DNA of 64,000 nt from Paenibacillus sp. FSL R5-0341 (GCF_037975235.1 NZ_CP150241.1:5518001-5582000); one strand, 5' to 3'. Counted from the first letter of the stretch, positions 34,669 to 44,814 are shown. Notes: generated from the letters alone by a model not told the origin. Program-made: numbers and translations.

Positions 34669-35571
34669 TTAACCTTTTACTGCGCCCAGTGTCATACCGC
34701 CAACAAAGTACTTTTGAAGGAATGGATATACAATGAGGATTGGAACCGTTACAACGATCGTAATCGCCATTTTGATCGATTCCGGTGAAATCTGTGTCAT
34801 TTGCTGCGCCATATCATTGGCATTTCGTCCAGCACCTGAGCCCTGCTGTGTACTCTGCAATACTTTCATCAGCTCATATTGGAGCGTGGTCAAATGTGCC
34901 TTTGAACCATTATACAGGTACGTATCAAACCACGCATTCCATTGACCTACAGCCAGGAACAATGCGATGGTAGCAAGCACTGGTTTACACAGTGGCAAGA
35001 TGATTCTGTAATAGATTGTAAAGTCATTCGCTCCGTCCAGCTTCGCAGATTCCTGCAATGAGTATGGCAGGCCATCAATGAATGAACGGATGATGAACAC
35101 GTTAAATGCACTGATCATGCCAGGCAATACATATACCCAGAATGTACCGATCAGGTTCAAGTCACGCATCAGAATGTACACCGGAATCAGACCACCGGAG
35201 AAATACATCGTGAGCGCAAGCGTTGTGGAAACAAATTTTCTAAGTCCAAAATCAGGTCTGCTCAGTGTAAAGGCAATCATGGATGAACTGATCAATCCGA
35301 GCACGGTACCTACAAGTGTACGCAGAATGGAGATCTGCAAACCTTGTAGCAATCCATCATATTGGAAAATCGTTTTGTAGTTCTGTAATGTGAATTCGCG
35401 AGGCCACAAGTAAATTCCGCCACGTACTGTATCTGTCGAGTTATTGAGTGAGATGGCTAGTACGTTAAGGAATGGATAAAGTGTTACAACCAGCACCATG
35501 GTCATCGCGAGGATGTTGAATATATCGAACAGTTTATCGCCCCGAGTAGCATTGAATGCTTTGTTCGCCAT
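34669..35571 (-). CDS. Sugar ABC transporter permease (LplC-like)
   Basis: A 300-residue CUT1-type permease of the LplC/YtcP class with six predicted membrane helices. The EAA loop is in ESAKLDGANDFTIYYRIILPLCKP (about 187-210), the contact point for the ATPase. The C-terminus YPFLQKYFVGGMTLGAVKG is characteristic. It pairs with the LplB-like subunit encoded 15 nt upstream. No ATPase gene is present in this locus, as is common for transporters that share MsmX. The ATG follows GGGAGGGG. Confidence 0.93.
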   Translation of the reverse strand: MANKAFNATRGDKLFDIFNILAMTMVLVVTLYPFLNVLAISLNNSTDTVRGGIYLWPREFTLQNYKTIFQYDGLLQGLQISILRTLVGTVLGLISSSMIAFTLSRPDFGLRKFVSTTLALTMYFSGGLIPVYILMRDLNLIGTFWVYVLPGMISAFNVFIIRSFIDGLPYSLQESAKLDGANDFTIYYRIILPLCKPVLATIALFLAVGQWNAWFDTYLYNGSKAHLTTLQYELMKVLQSTQQGSGAGRNANDMAQQMTQISPESIKMAITIVVTVPILIVYPFLQKYFVGGMTLGAVKG

Positions 35572-35586
35572 AATGTCGTCCCCTCC

Positions 35587-36570
35587 CTACATGATGCTTT
35601 CTTTTGTGAATTTTTTGAACAAGCCGTTCGCAGTAAACAGAAGGATGATACTGACAACGGAGTTGAATATACCTATGGCTGTACCATATGAGAATCGTCC
35701 CATATTCAAACCATAATTGAGCGCGTATAGATCAAGTACTTCCGAGTAGTCTGTGACCAGACTGTTGCCAAGCAAGAACTGCTTCTCGAAACCGATACTG
35801 ATAAGATGTCCAATTGACATGATGAAAAGTACGGAAATCGTGGTCCGTATGCCAGGCAGCGTAATGTGCCACATCTGTCTCCAACGGTTGGCTCCATCTA
35901 CACGGGAAGCTTCATACAGCTCATTGTCGATACCTGTAATCGCCGCCAGATAGATGATGGCATTCCAACCAGTTTCTTTCCACATATCTGAAGCGGTTAC
36001 AATGTACCAGAACAAGTTCCCCTTAGCCATGAATTGAATCGGCTGATCAATAATGTTCAGGCCTACCAAAAGATCATTGATAATCCCTCCATCGGTGGAG
36101 AGCATCTTCGTAATGATCCCGGCTACAACAACCCAGGATACAAAGTGAGGCAGATATGATACCGTTTGCACGGCACGCTTGAAGAACATGCCTCTCATTT
36201 CATTCAGGAGAATAGCGAAGAATATCGGCACGATAAAACCAACAACTAGTCCCATCAAGCTCATTGCAAGTGTATTTCGAAGTACCAGATAGAAACGATC
36301 ATCACTGAACAGCTCTACAAAGTGTTTAAAACCAACCCACTCTTGATCACCAAATGATCTGGCAGGTTTATAGTTTTGGAAAGCCATCGTCCATCCCCAT
36401 AGTGGCAGATAGTTAAATACGAAAACCCAAGCTACGAATGGCAATGACATGAGATAGAGATATTTCTGCTGCTTCATTCTGTCCCAAATTCCGTTCCGCC
36501 GATTCTTTAAAGGCGGTTTGGGGTCACTGCTTCTGTTCGCGGAAGCGGATTTTTTTGTTAGCGTTTCCAT
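35587..36570 (-). CDS. Sugar ABC transporter permease (LplB-like)
   Basis: A 327-residue CUT1 permease of the LplB/YteP class with six membrane helices. The N-terminal YLYLMSLPFVAWVFVFNYLP and GWTMAFQNYKPARSF are typical. The EAA motif is in YEASRVDGANRWRQMWHITL. It is the first gene of the transporter unit. The 279-nt region upstream is very AT-rich and contains AAAACGTTTT and GTAATCGTTTAC operators at 36777-36803. The YesN-type regulator encoded further upstream probably activates it. Confidence 0.93.
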   Translation of the reverse strand: METLTKKSASANRSSDPKPPLKNRRNGIWDRMKQQKYLYLMSLPFVAWVFVFNYLPLWGWTMAFQNYKPARSFGDQEWVGFKHFVELFSDDRFYLVLRNTLAMSLMGLVVGFIVPIFFAILLNEMRGMFFKRAVQTVSYLPHFVSWVVVAGIITKMLSTDGGIINDLLVGLNIIDQPIQFMAKGNLFWYIVTASDMWKETGWNAIIYLAAITGIDNELYEASRVDGANRWRQMWHITLPGIRTTISVLFIMSIGHLISIGFEKQFLLGNSLVTDYSEVLDLYALNYGLNMGRFSYGTAIGIFNSVVSIILLFTANGLFKKFTKESIM

Positions 36571-36776
36571 CTCCGTTCCCCCTCCTCTGTTTTATAAAAT
36601 AATCATACTCGATAGAGCGTTTTCAAAATACCATCTGGATTTTAGAGAAAATCATATAAAAATTAGATATAGACATATATAATCAGACATAAATTAGTTA
36701 AAATCAGTGATAAATTCTACTTCTAAATGAAATAAAAGTAATATAAAGGTAAAATATCATCTAAAACGGTAAATAT

Positions 36777-36803
36777 CGAAAACGTTTTATAGTAATCGTT
36801 TAC
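36777..36803. promoter_or_regulatory. Operators upstream of the permease unit
   Basis: CGAAAACGTTTTAT (36777-36790) is followed by GTAATCGTTTAC (36792-36803). They lie about 205-235 nt before the LplB-like gene, just beyond the GH2 terminator. Confidence 0.55.
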
Positions 36804-36820
36804 TTCAATTACATGGCATA

Positions 36821-36845
36821 CAAAAAGGACCCTTTCGGGTCCTTA
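36821..36845 (-). terminator. Terminator of the GH2 gene
   Basis: AAGGACCC and GGGTCCTT pair around TTTC, followed by TTTTTG on the minus strand. The stem overlaps the region immediately after the GH2 stop at 36849. Confidence 0.88.
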
Positions 36846-36848
36846 TGA

Positions 36849-39758
36849 TTACAATGTAAATTGAATGGTTTGCAGTTTAGCAATCCCAAGCAGTTGCCCA
36901 ACAGAAATGGAGGTTGCCGGTTGAAAGTGATCTCCATGCAGATATGAAAGGATCTCCTGAAATAAGTAGGCGACTTCCGGACGCTTCATTAACGACAGGT
37001 TAGTAAAAGGAAATGAGGATACCAAAACCCTACCTTTCCCTACTTTTACCTCAAAAGCATAAGCGAGTCGTTTAGCCCGATGGAAATGGTCCACCACTTC
37101 AATTAGTGGCTCAACACCGTGCAACGTATCCAAACATATCGCCGGCGTACCGTTCACCAGGTGATACCAATGCCAGTCCGAGGCCCCATCCTGCGGGAAG
37201 GAGCCCAATAGTGGTACCTGATCCCTCAAAACCATGCCCATCGTTGCACCAGGCTGTGTCGCGAACATCAGGTAATTCCAGAATACAGGCAGGTACTTGG
37301 TCTCCACTGAATCATATAGCCCCTCTGCCGTTGGCTGTAGCCACACACTCCCCCCATTAACCACATAATCAACGACATTTGGTGTTAACGACTGAACGAT
37401 CACCAAGTCAATCTCCCTATTTTTCAATAAACGAAATCCATCGATGTGATCTACGCAATCATCATGCGCTTTACCCAGGAATGGCTGCAACTCTGCCACG
37501 GTATTCCAGAACCGCTTCGAACCCGGATGGGACTGATAAACAGGAAACGACCAGCCATGCCATACATTGGCTACATGCCTCTCAGCATCACCTGACCGCA
37601 GTTCCGCTTCGATCCGAAAAGCAGTTGCTCCTTCACGAGGTGTTGTGGTAACGATGCTTCCCAATGACATGACAGACCCACATTGGATATCTCCGGTTTT
37701 CCATTCTCCTTTCGTAAGGATCACATCATCGCTAATCAACTTCCACTGTATGGATGCATCCTTAAGCAAATCTTTACCATAGTGTGATATGCGTACATCG
37801 ACATGAATAGGTTCTCCGGCGTAGAATGTACGTTCATTGCAGCTTAACAACAGCACCACATCTGCGTTGAACCGCATGAATTCTTCAGGTGTTGTAATGC
37901 CTTTGTCGTCCCAGAATACGTCCAGAATGCCCGTCGTAGCATGTCCCTGCCCTGGAAAATCGCGGATGTCCAGCAGCTGCACACCCGCAGCGTCTGGTGT
38001 TCGTCGAATCCGCTCCATGGCTTCTTTTAAGGAACGCATCAAATGTGTGCCGGTGGCCTGTTGAAAATGCTCCAGGTCCGCCATCATGCCTTTGTTAGAC
38101 AACGATTCTTCGATGGGTCCTAACCAGCTAGGACGCAATACGCCAGTATACTTGGCTCGCTCTTGGGGCCTTACATACATGGTGTACTGTGCATGCTCGT
38201 GCCCAATGACGGGATGCTCAGCAAGTCGGGTAACCGCATGATAGTCCAGCGTGGTATCCGGCACAGCAGAATATGCGGATTCCAGCGGGGGATGCCAGTT
38301 CAACGACTGGATATAATAATCACCTTCCCGCCCTTGCGCCGGAAGCTGTCCAAAACCTGTATTGTCCGTATACAACCGGGTCGGGTCCATATCCCTTGCC
38401 CTCGATACCAATGCATTGAGTTCAGGATGGCCATTCGGACCAATCAGTTCATTCCCCATGGAGAACATGACGAATGAAGGATGCCTGTACAGGGATTGCA
38501 GCAACCCGTCCAGCTCTTGTGTCAGATAGGACAACACTTCAGCGGGTGCAGACTGATCGGGTTGCTCAAAGAATCGAGACCAATGTGGAAGTTCTGCCTG
38601 TACCAACATGCCCTCTTCATCAGCCGCGTCCCAGAACGGTTCTGGCGCGCTCCACCCATGCAGTCGGACGTGATTGAAGCCGTACGATCTGGCGACTTGA
38701 AACTGCTGAAGATAATGCTCCTTGTCCCAGGCAGGATAACCCGTCAGTGGAAAGATACAGCAATCAACGTACCCGCGCAGATACACCGGTGTGCCATTCA
38801 ATACAAGCTGCTTTCCGTTTGTTGCAAATGACCGTACACCGAATGATTGCTGCACCTGGTCCAGTTCCTGTTCACCGTCATGCAGACGGATCACTGCTCT
38901 GTATAATTGTGGGAATTCATCCGACCATTTTGCGACAGACTTCTCTATTCCAAGCTCCAATCGCCATTGGTCTATTACACCCTTGCTTTCAGTTGAAACT
39001 ACGGAGCTTATATCAGCATGCACTGGAGCACTCAGCTCCACATGACAACTGTAACGATCAAGCCATGTGCCGTCCGGATGCTGGATATCCACATGTAATT
39101 GCATCGCTCTGGCCGATTCATTCGCGGGAGCGCTTACAGTACAATCAACCAGAATGGCTCCTTTTTCAGCATCTGGTTGAATACGTAACGTCTGTACTCG
39201 GGATGGGGGCAGAATGTCCAGATAAACACCACCCGTAATTCCACCCCAGGCTGTGGCCGTATGCAATGAATGAATATGGCTGCCGGCTAGCGGAAGTTTC
39301 ATCGTATTATCGACCCGGATCTCTATCCAATTCACTTCTCCCTGCTTCAACAGAGAGGTAACATCCCACTCCTGTTGATTCACCAGGCTATCTTGTTGCC
39401 CGGCATACTGTCCATTGATCCAAAGATTCGTGGTCCAGCGGACTCCTTCCAATCTGAATACATACTGGCAACCGGAATCGTCTGATGGAACATGAACATC
39501 CTGAGCATACCAGGCTGAGCCTTCATACTCACGTACTTTGGTCCAGGTATCGAGTCTTTCGTATTCAGGCTCATCTCCTTACCCTTGCTCTTCCCATGAA
39601 CCAGGAATCTGAATGGTCTCCCATGATGTGTTTTCACTCCGAGGAGGTGGGGATTTCATTTGTTCAACGAGCTTATCGAACTCCAGATCCAAACGAAACT
39701 GCCATATTCCATTTAAGTTCAATGTATGACGTACAGCACCTATATCAGACAAATTCAT
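36849..39758 (-). pseudogene. Family 2 glycoside hydrolase interrupted by a premature stop
   Basis: Read from the ATG at 39756-39758 (preceded by AAGGGATGG), the frame encodes a ~969-residue GH2 enzyme except for TAA at 39579-39581. Before it the protein reads HTLNLNGIWQFRL to IPGSWEEQG; after it, in the same frame, GDEPEYERLDTW and the jelly roll with RLEGVRWTTNLWING. The GH2 consensus here is GYG or GFG, so a TAC/TAT codon probably became TAA. The remainder is intact: acid/base E in MGNELIG, a HEHAQY segment as likely nucleophile region, and a long C-terminal part. The substrate is a beta-galactoside or related sugar; subfamily unknown. A sequencing error or recoding are alternatives. Confidence 0.85.
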
Positions 39759-39885
39759 ATCGTATAGCCATCCCTTCATCTGGATTCTTGTAAATCCAGT
39801 CTAAGATGTGAAGCATTCCGTGACCATTGCTTATCATGGGAAGTGCATGGACAATATGATGAATCTGGTAAATGTCCAGTAGTCC

Positions 39886-39898
39886 CGAAAACGTTTTA
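39886..39898. promoter_or_regulatory. AAAACGTTTT operator upstream of GH2
   Basis: CGAAAACGTTTTA about 130 nt before the GH2 start, the same sequence as at 36777. It lies between the GH2 gene and the response-regulator stop at 39934. Confidence 0.55.
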
Positions 39899-39933
39899 TA
39901 AAACAAGCATGGGCAAAGCCCAGCACTTCGTAC

Positions 39934-41529
39934 TTATTCTTCGTTTATATCGGTAGCCGATTCTTTGGAAAGGGATTGCGTCCTTGCTTGTTTGTAAGCG
40001 GATGGGGATTCCCCTACATACTTCTTGAACTTACCGTGGAAATAGTCCACGTTCGCATATCCCACTCTCGCCGCGACCTGATGGACCTTCAGTCCTTCAT
40101 CCAGCAATTCCTTGGCCTTCTCCATACGAACCTTGTCCAGAAATACATTGAAGTACTCTCCTGTATGATTCTTGAACAACTTGCCGAGGTAACTGCTGTT
40201 ATAGTTAAACACTTCTGCCAGTACTTCGAGCTTGAGATTTTCACCAGGATTACGCTGGATAAATTCAATCATCTGTTTCAGTACAGTATCCTTGCTACCT
40301 CCACCCATACGTTGAATAAGTCGATTCAAATGTTCGGCTGCCATCACTTTGAGATCAGACATCGTGAATTGATGATAGACTTCGTTAATCAGAACCGAAT
40401 GTTCCTGCATAATGGAGTGCATATGTTGATTCGTCGCTGCGAGCTTGTTGATTGCCAGGGAAAATACCTGTGAGAACGCCGTCTTGATCGCTTGCTCTGT
40501 TCGATGATATGGTACCAGACGCTCTTCCATCTCACCCAGTACCCGCATGACTGATTCACTACTGCGGATGTCCAACGCATAATACAGCTTGTCCGCGAGT
40601 TCTTCCTCATCTGGTTCATGCGTTCCATCCACAGCTTCAACTTCTGGCATAACGCCTTTGCCTTCGCTGCCTTCATTCCATAGAATAATGCGCTGCTCCG
40701 TGAACAAGAATCGTTCCCCAAGTGTACGATTGGCCTGAGTGTATGACCGTGCAATCTCAGCTGTAGAATGTACGGGTTCTCCTGCAGCACCATACATGTG
40801 AATATCCCATTCTCCAAGTAGTCCTTCTAGCTCAACATAGAGATTCCTTGCAGATGAATCGGATGTGATCGTTTCCTTGCTTAACAGACCCAGACCGGAA
40901 TGGAAGGAGAATACGATGCCTCGATCTTTCTGGTCAAATGCTTCAATCAGTTTGCGCTTCATGACACTGCCCCGTTGCAGGTCGGGAGCCGAATGCATCT
41001 CCAGCAGCACAATCTGATAGTGAGGCCAATGCAGACCCAGGCTATCATCTTCCATGCTGCCAGCACCCTCCAGACTGTCAAAGAGCAAAGCCTCGATCTG
41101 ATGCTCCCTATAGACGGTATCCTCACCTGCATGACGTGCCATCGTCTCCCGTTCACGGGTCAGGATCGTAGCAATACGCTCCAGCTCGCCAATAATCTCT
41201 TCTTCATCCACCGGTTTGAGCAGATACCCATCCACACCGAAACTGATGGCTTTTTTGGCATAATCAAAATCCGCATAACCGCTCAATATCAAAAAGTGCG
41301 AATCCGGATGATTCCGGCGCACTTCTTCAATCACATCCAGCCCGGTCATACCGGGCATGCGAATATCAATAATCGTCAGATCAGGCTCCAATTCCTCAAA
41401 CCGGGAGATGGCCTCGCGCCCGCTGGCAGCTGTAGCAATGACCTGGAATCCGTATTTTTCCCACTCGATAATGGTGGTTAATCCCTCACGGATGCTCGGT
41501 TCGTCATCCACCAAAAATACTTTATACAT
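39934..41529 (-). CDS. YesN-type response regulator with AraC output domain
   Basis: A 531-residue response regulator. The receiver domain (1-120) has DDE at residues 8-10, the phospho-acceptor aspartate in LTIIDIRMPG, and the lysine in LLKPVDEEE. A long middle region follows, then a C-terminal double AraC helix-turn-helix (LEVLAEVFNYNSSYLGKLFK; VHQVAARVGYANVDYFHGKFKK). Such regulators activate neighbouring LplABC-type sugar transporters when a polysaccharide breakdown product is sensed. The ATG at 41527-41529 overlaps the kinase stop by 8 nt and follows GGAGGGG, implying translational coupling. An open frame further upstream is inside the kinase gene and not used. Confidence 0.93.
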   Translation of the reverse strand: MYKVFLVDDEPSIREGLTTIIEWEKYGFQVIATAASGREAISRFEELEPDLTIIDIRMPGMTGLDVIEEVRRNHPDSHFLILSGYADFDYAKKAISFGVDGYLLKPVDEEEIIGELERIATILTRERETMARHAGEDTVYREHQIEALLFDSLEGAGSMEDDSLGLHWPHYQIVLLEMHSAPDLQRGSVMKRKLIEAFDQKDRGIVFSFHSGLGLLSKETITSDSSARNLYVELEGLLGEWDIHMYGAAGEPVHSTAEIARSYTQANRTLGERFLFTEQRIILWNEGSEGKGVMPEVEAVDGTHEPDEEELADKLYYALDIRSSESVMRVLGEMEERLVPYHRTEQAIKTAFSQVFSLAINKLAATNQHMHSIMQEHSVLINEVYHQFTMSDLKVMAAEHLNRLIQRMGGGSKDTVLKQMIEFIQRNPGENLKLEVLAEVFNYNSSYLGKLFKNHTGEYFNVFLDKVRMEKAKELLDEGLKVHQVAARVGYANVDYFHGKFKKYVGESPSAYKQARTQSLSKESATDINEE

Positions 41530-43312
41530 GTTGGTCCCCTCCTGCTGGCAAAGTGAAAGAAACCTCTGTTCCTTCCCCATATACACTCGTAATCTGCAAT
41601 CCATATGGCTCCCCGTACGTCAGTGTTAAGCGTTGATGTACATTACGCATGCCAATCCGGCTCTTCTCCTGTTCCTCTGGTCCACAGATGAACTGCATCA
41701 CCTCAGCCAGTCGTTCCGGCGTTATGCCTGCACCATCATCTTCTACACGGATCTGCACAATGTCCTCTACTAAACGAATACTTATATTCACACGAACTGT
41801 ACCCTCTTTGTTCTCCAGACCATGGACAATCGCATTCTCAACCAGAGGCTGAATAATCAAAGGCGGAATGTACATCTTCTCCACCTCGGGATCGATATGG
41901 ATCTGGAACGCAAGTCGGTCGCCGTAACGAAATTTCTGAATTTCCAAATAGGAACGTACCATTTCAAGTTCAGCCCGGAAGGTTGTTTTTCCACTGCCAA
42001 TCTCCAGACTTTTGCGCATCAGCTTGCCCAGCAGCCTGACGATGTTGGCAATCTCTGCTTCGCCCTTAATATGCGCTTTCATGCGAATGGACTCCAAAGC
42101 ATTAAACAAGAAATGAGGATTGATTTGGCTCGCCATCATTTTCAGTTTAATCTCTTTCTGGGCGATTTCCAATTGATTGTTCTGTTCGGTCGCTTCTACC
42201 ACCTGTGTCATAAGTTCATTGATGCTTTTCACCATATAGTTAAACTGACGTGACAGTTGTCCGATCTCATCGTTGCCGTCAATTCTCGAAGTCACGTTTA
42301 GATCTCCTAATGCAAGCTTATTGAGATGTTTACTCAGCCGCAGCAATCGGTTCGACGTGAGGAACGAGATGATATATACGAATAGCAGGGCGATAACCAG
42401 CACAAGGATAATAAAAATCATACCGATCATGCTGACGGTGTTCGCATCTTTGACAATATTTTTGGTAGCAAAAACTGAAATAACCTTCAAGCTGTTCATG
42501 CTTGATCCAGGACCCAGCTCATCAATAACAATGTTGGAGGGTTCCCCCTGAAAGTCAGCTTCTATGGTACCTTTTGCCTGATTCTGCAGATCGACGCCAA
42601 AATCAAGTTCGTTCAGCGTTTTACCCACCAGCTCTGTATTCTTGGCTGCAACCACATAGCCCTGCTCGTCCGTAATCAACGTCTCGAACTGTTCTTGACG
42701 CAACAATCCATTCAGCTCATCCTGATTGATCACAATCATCAGCACACCCTCGGTCCGATATTCGGCAAAAGGTACTTTGCGTACCAGGCTGAGCTTGTGT
42801 ACAGGATTATCACCCTTGTCCGGAATGTAAAACCACCCGATGCTGGTCGTTTTCAGTGCCTGCTGATACCAGTAACTCTCTTCGGTCTGCTTATCTACAG
42901 GAATGAATTCGAGGTTGTTGATCAGTGTCGGATTGGTCGAGTAAAACCGAATGCCGGCGACTTCACGGTACAGACGCCTGTATTCTTGAAAATCTTTGTA
43001 TGCGAGATAAGCCGAGGTCAGTTGCACAACACTCTCGTACCGTTTGTTCACGATCTCCTTGAGATCCGCATTAAACATTAAAAGGTTGGATATGTCTGTT
43101 GGCACACGCAACATGGTCGCCGTCTGGCTCTTGATCTTGTCCACATTGATGATCGTCTGCCCAATCGCATTGTCCAGAGCCTGCTGGCGAAAATAACTGG
43201 TCACAGCAAGACCAACGATCAGGACCGGGATCATGACGACCAGTACATAGGAAATGAGCAATTTATGCTTTAATTTTAGATTATTGGTGGTTCGTATCAG
43301 CCTTTTAAACAT
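41522..43312 (-). CDS. YesM-type sensor histidine kinase
   Basis: A 596-residue kinase. One membrane helix lies near residues 17-38, followed by an extracytoplasmic dCache-like sensor up to about 290, a second helix near 292-316, a HAMP domain (SKHLNKLALGDLNVTSRIDG), then the His_kinase domain with QINPHFLFNALESI as the phosphorylation site, and an ATPase domain with NAIVHGLE and GIGMRNVHQRL. An ATG at 43330 is in frame, but GGAAGG is correctly placed for the ATG at 43310-43312. It senses an extracellular cue, likely glycan-derived, and signals to the overlapping response-regulator gene. Confidence 0.92.
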   Translation of the reverse strand: MFKRLIRTTNNLKLKHKLLISYVLVVMIPVLIVGLAVTSYFRQQALDNAIGQTIINVDKIKSQTATMLRVPTDISNLLMFNADLKEIVNKRYESVVQLTSAYLAYKDFQEYRRLYREVAGIRFYSTNPTLINNLEFIPVDKQTEESYWYQQALKTTSIGWFYIPDKGDNPVHKLSLVRKVPFAEYRTEGVLMIVINQDELNGLLRQEQFETLITDEQGYVVAAKNTELVGKTLNELDFGVDLQNQAKGTIEADFQGEPSNIVIDELGPGSSMNSLKVISVFATKNIVKDANTVSMIGMIFIILVLVIALLFVYIISFLTSNRLLRLSKHLNKLALGDLNVTSRIDGNDEIGQLSRQFNYMVKSINELMTQVVEATEQNNQLEIAQKEIKLKMMASQINPHFLFNALESIRMKAHIKGEAEIANIVRLLGKLMRKSLEIGSGKTTFRAELEMVRSYLEIQKFRYGDRLAFQIHIDPEVEKMYIPPLIIQPLVENAIVHGLENKEGTVRVNISIRLVEDIVQIRVEDDGAGITPERLAEVMQFICGPEEQEKSRIGMRNVHQRLTLTYGEPYGLQITSVYGEGTEVSFTLPAGGDQHV

Positions 43313-43333
43313 GTCTGCACCTTCCGTCATCTG

Positions 43334-43348
43334 TATAAGCGCTTACAT
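43334..43348 (-). promoter_or_regulatory. cre-like site at the kinase gene
   Basis: Minus-strand ATGTAAGCGCTTATA matches the cre consensus WTGNAANCGNWNNCW at all but one position. It is 22-36 nt before the kinase start codon, so CcpA would silence the two-component system when preferred sugars are present (inferred). Confidence 0.65.
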
Positions 43349-43494
43349 ATAAAGAGCAGGATCAGGATGTTCTGTCCCTTTAATTTATCATACCACATAA
43401 CCGCCAGAATTCGGATTGTCATTGAACCTCGAACAGAAGAGGCCGCCATTAACATGGCGACCGGGCTTACCAAATTATTTCTGCCGACAGAAGT

Positions 43495-44673
43495 TTAGTG
43501 ACTGCTAGATGGGCGGAATCCATATCCTTTGGCACGCCATGCAACAATCAGAGCCACAAGTGATAAAGCCAAGATGGCCCAGTTAAATGACGAAGCTCCC
43601 CATTGATTCAGAAGAACACCTCCCACCATTCCCCCAAGGGCAATAGCCAAATTCCAAACGGTTGTATTAATCGGCATGACGAGATCCATACCCTGTTCGC
43701 CCGCAGCTTGAGCAAGTGCAGTCTGCAACAGGGTAGCCGCACCGCCAAATGTCAGACCCCACAGGGCAACAGAAGCAAAGACGACAACAACATGCTCACT
43801 CCAAAGACCTAATACAAGGGAAACCAAAGCAAAGCCCGCAAGGCTCATCAGAACCAACATACGTAACCACCGATCAATGAACATACCTGTAACCCAAATG
43901 CCCACCAATGCCATCAGACCAAATACAAGTAAAATGAGTCCAACCTTGGATTCCAAACCGACATCAGCGAGAAACGGAGCAATATAGGTGTATAAAATAT
44001 TATGAGCCAACATCCAGGCCAAGACGACAGTCAAAATGGGAATGATACCGGGGGTGAACAGTACTTGCTTGAGCGAGATCCGCTTATCCGCTGACTGCCC
44101 CGGATAGTCGGGTACTTTCCATAGCACCCAGAAAATCAGTATCAACGCCAGCAACGACATCAGCCAGAACACCGAGCGCCAGCCCATAAATGAACCGAGC
44201 AGCGTACCTGCCGGAACACCAAATGATAAGGCAATCGGCGTTCCAATCATAGCCACAGCCATGCCCCTTCCCTTGAGATGATCAGGTACCATGCGTAATG
44301 CATAACCGCCAATCAGGCCCCAAGAGACACCTGCTGCAACACCGGCCAAGAAACGAGCGAAAAGTGTCAGCACATAGTTTGACGAGAGGGCAGTAATGGT
44401 GTTGAAGACTAGAAAACCGATAATGGACAGGAGTAAAAGCGGACGACGTCGCCAGCCCTTTGTCAGCACCGCCACAGGTATGGCAGCAACCAGCGACCCA
44501 ACAGCATAAAAGGTGACAAGCTGCCCCGCCCCTGCCTCAGAGATCTGCAGCCCTTCTTTAATTTGCGGCAGCAGCCCCGCAGGAAGTGTTTCGGTCATAA
44601 TGGCTATAAAACCCGCCATAGCCAGGGCTAGCAACCCTAACCATGGAAAACGATGAGAAGATATATTCGACAT
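43495..44673 (-). CDS. MFS transporter, DHA1-type exporter
   Basis: A 392-residue major facilitator with 12 predicted helices. The N-terminal TETLPAGLLPQIKEGLQISEAGAGQLVTFYAVG is typical of the AraJ/YdhP-like drug and sugar efflux group, and the A-motif loop is LTKGWRRRP. It is transcribed divergently from a TetR gene whose intergenic region holds two TGGATCGAT repeats, which suggests substrate-induced efflux. Substrate unknown. Confidence 0.9.
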   Translation of the reverse strand: MSNISSHRFPWLGLLALAMAGFIAIMTETLPAGLLPQIKEGLQISEAGAGQLVTFYAVGSLVAAIPVAVLTKGWRRRPLLLLSIIGFLVFNTITALSSNYVLTLFARFLAGVAAGVSWGLIGGYALRMVPDHLKGRGMAVAMIGTPIALSFGVPAGTLLGSFMGWRSVFWLMSLLALILIFWVLWKVPDYPGQSADKRISLKQVLFTPGIIPILTVVLAWMLAHNILYTYIAPFLADVGLESKVGLILLVFGLMALVGIWVTGMFIDRWLRMLVLMSLAGFALVSLVLGLWSEHVVVVFASVALWGLTFGGAATLLQTALAQAAGEQGMDLVMPINTTVWNLAIALGGMVGGVLLNQWGASSFNWAILALSLVALIVAWRAKGYGFRPSSSH

Positions 44674-44717
44674 CTGTGCAGCTCCTTTTAAGGTAGTATA
44701 GAATAAGTAATCGAATT

Positions 44718-44783
44718 ATGGATCGATCATTCCTTATATTATTCAGACTGTCTCACCTTGTCAATGACTTTTGGATCGATTAG
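44718..44783. promoter_or_regulatory. Divergent promoter region with two TGGATCGAT operators
   Basis: TGGATCGAT occurs at 44719-44727 and 44772-44780, 53 bp apart. The second sits in the 17-nt spacer between TTGTCA (44758-44763) and TAGTAT (44781-44786), a good promoter for the TetR gene. Binding by that TetR protein, controlling both itself and the MFS gene, is inferred. Confidence 0.6.
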
Positions 44784-44814
44784 TATATAATTAAGAAAAA
44801 AGGGGGAATCTCTT

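Noticed and set aside
43425..43470. Terminator after the MFS gene
   Set aside because: GCCAT/ATGGC can pair, but the stem is short and no T-run follows, so it was not listed.
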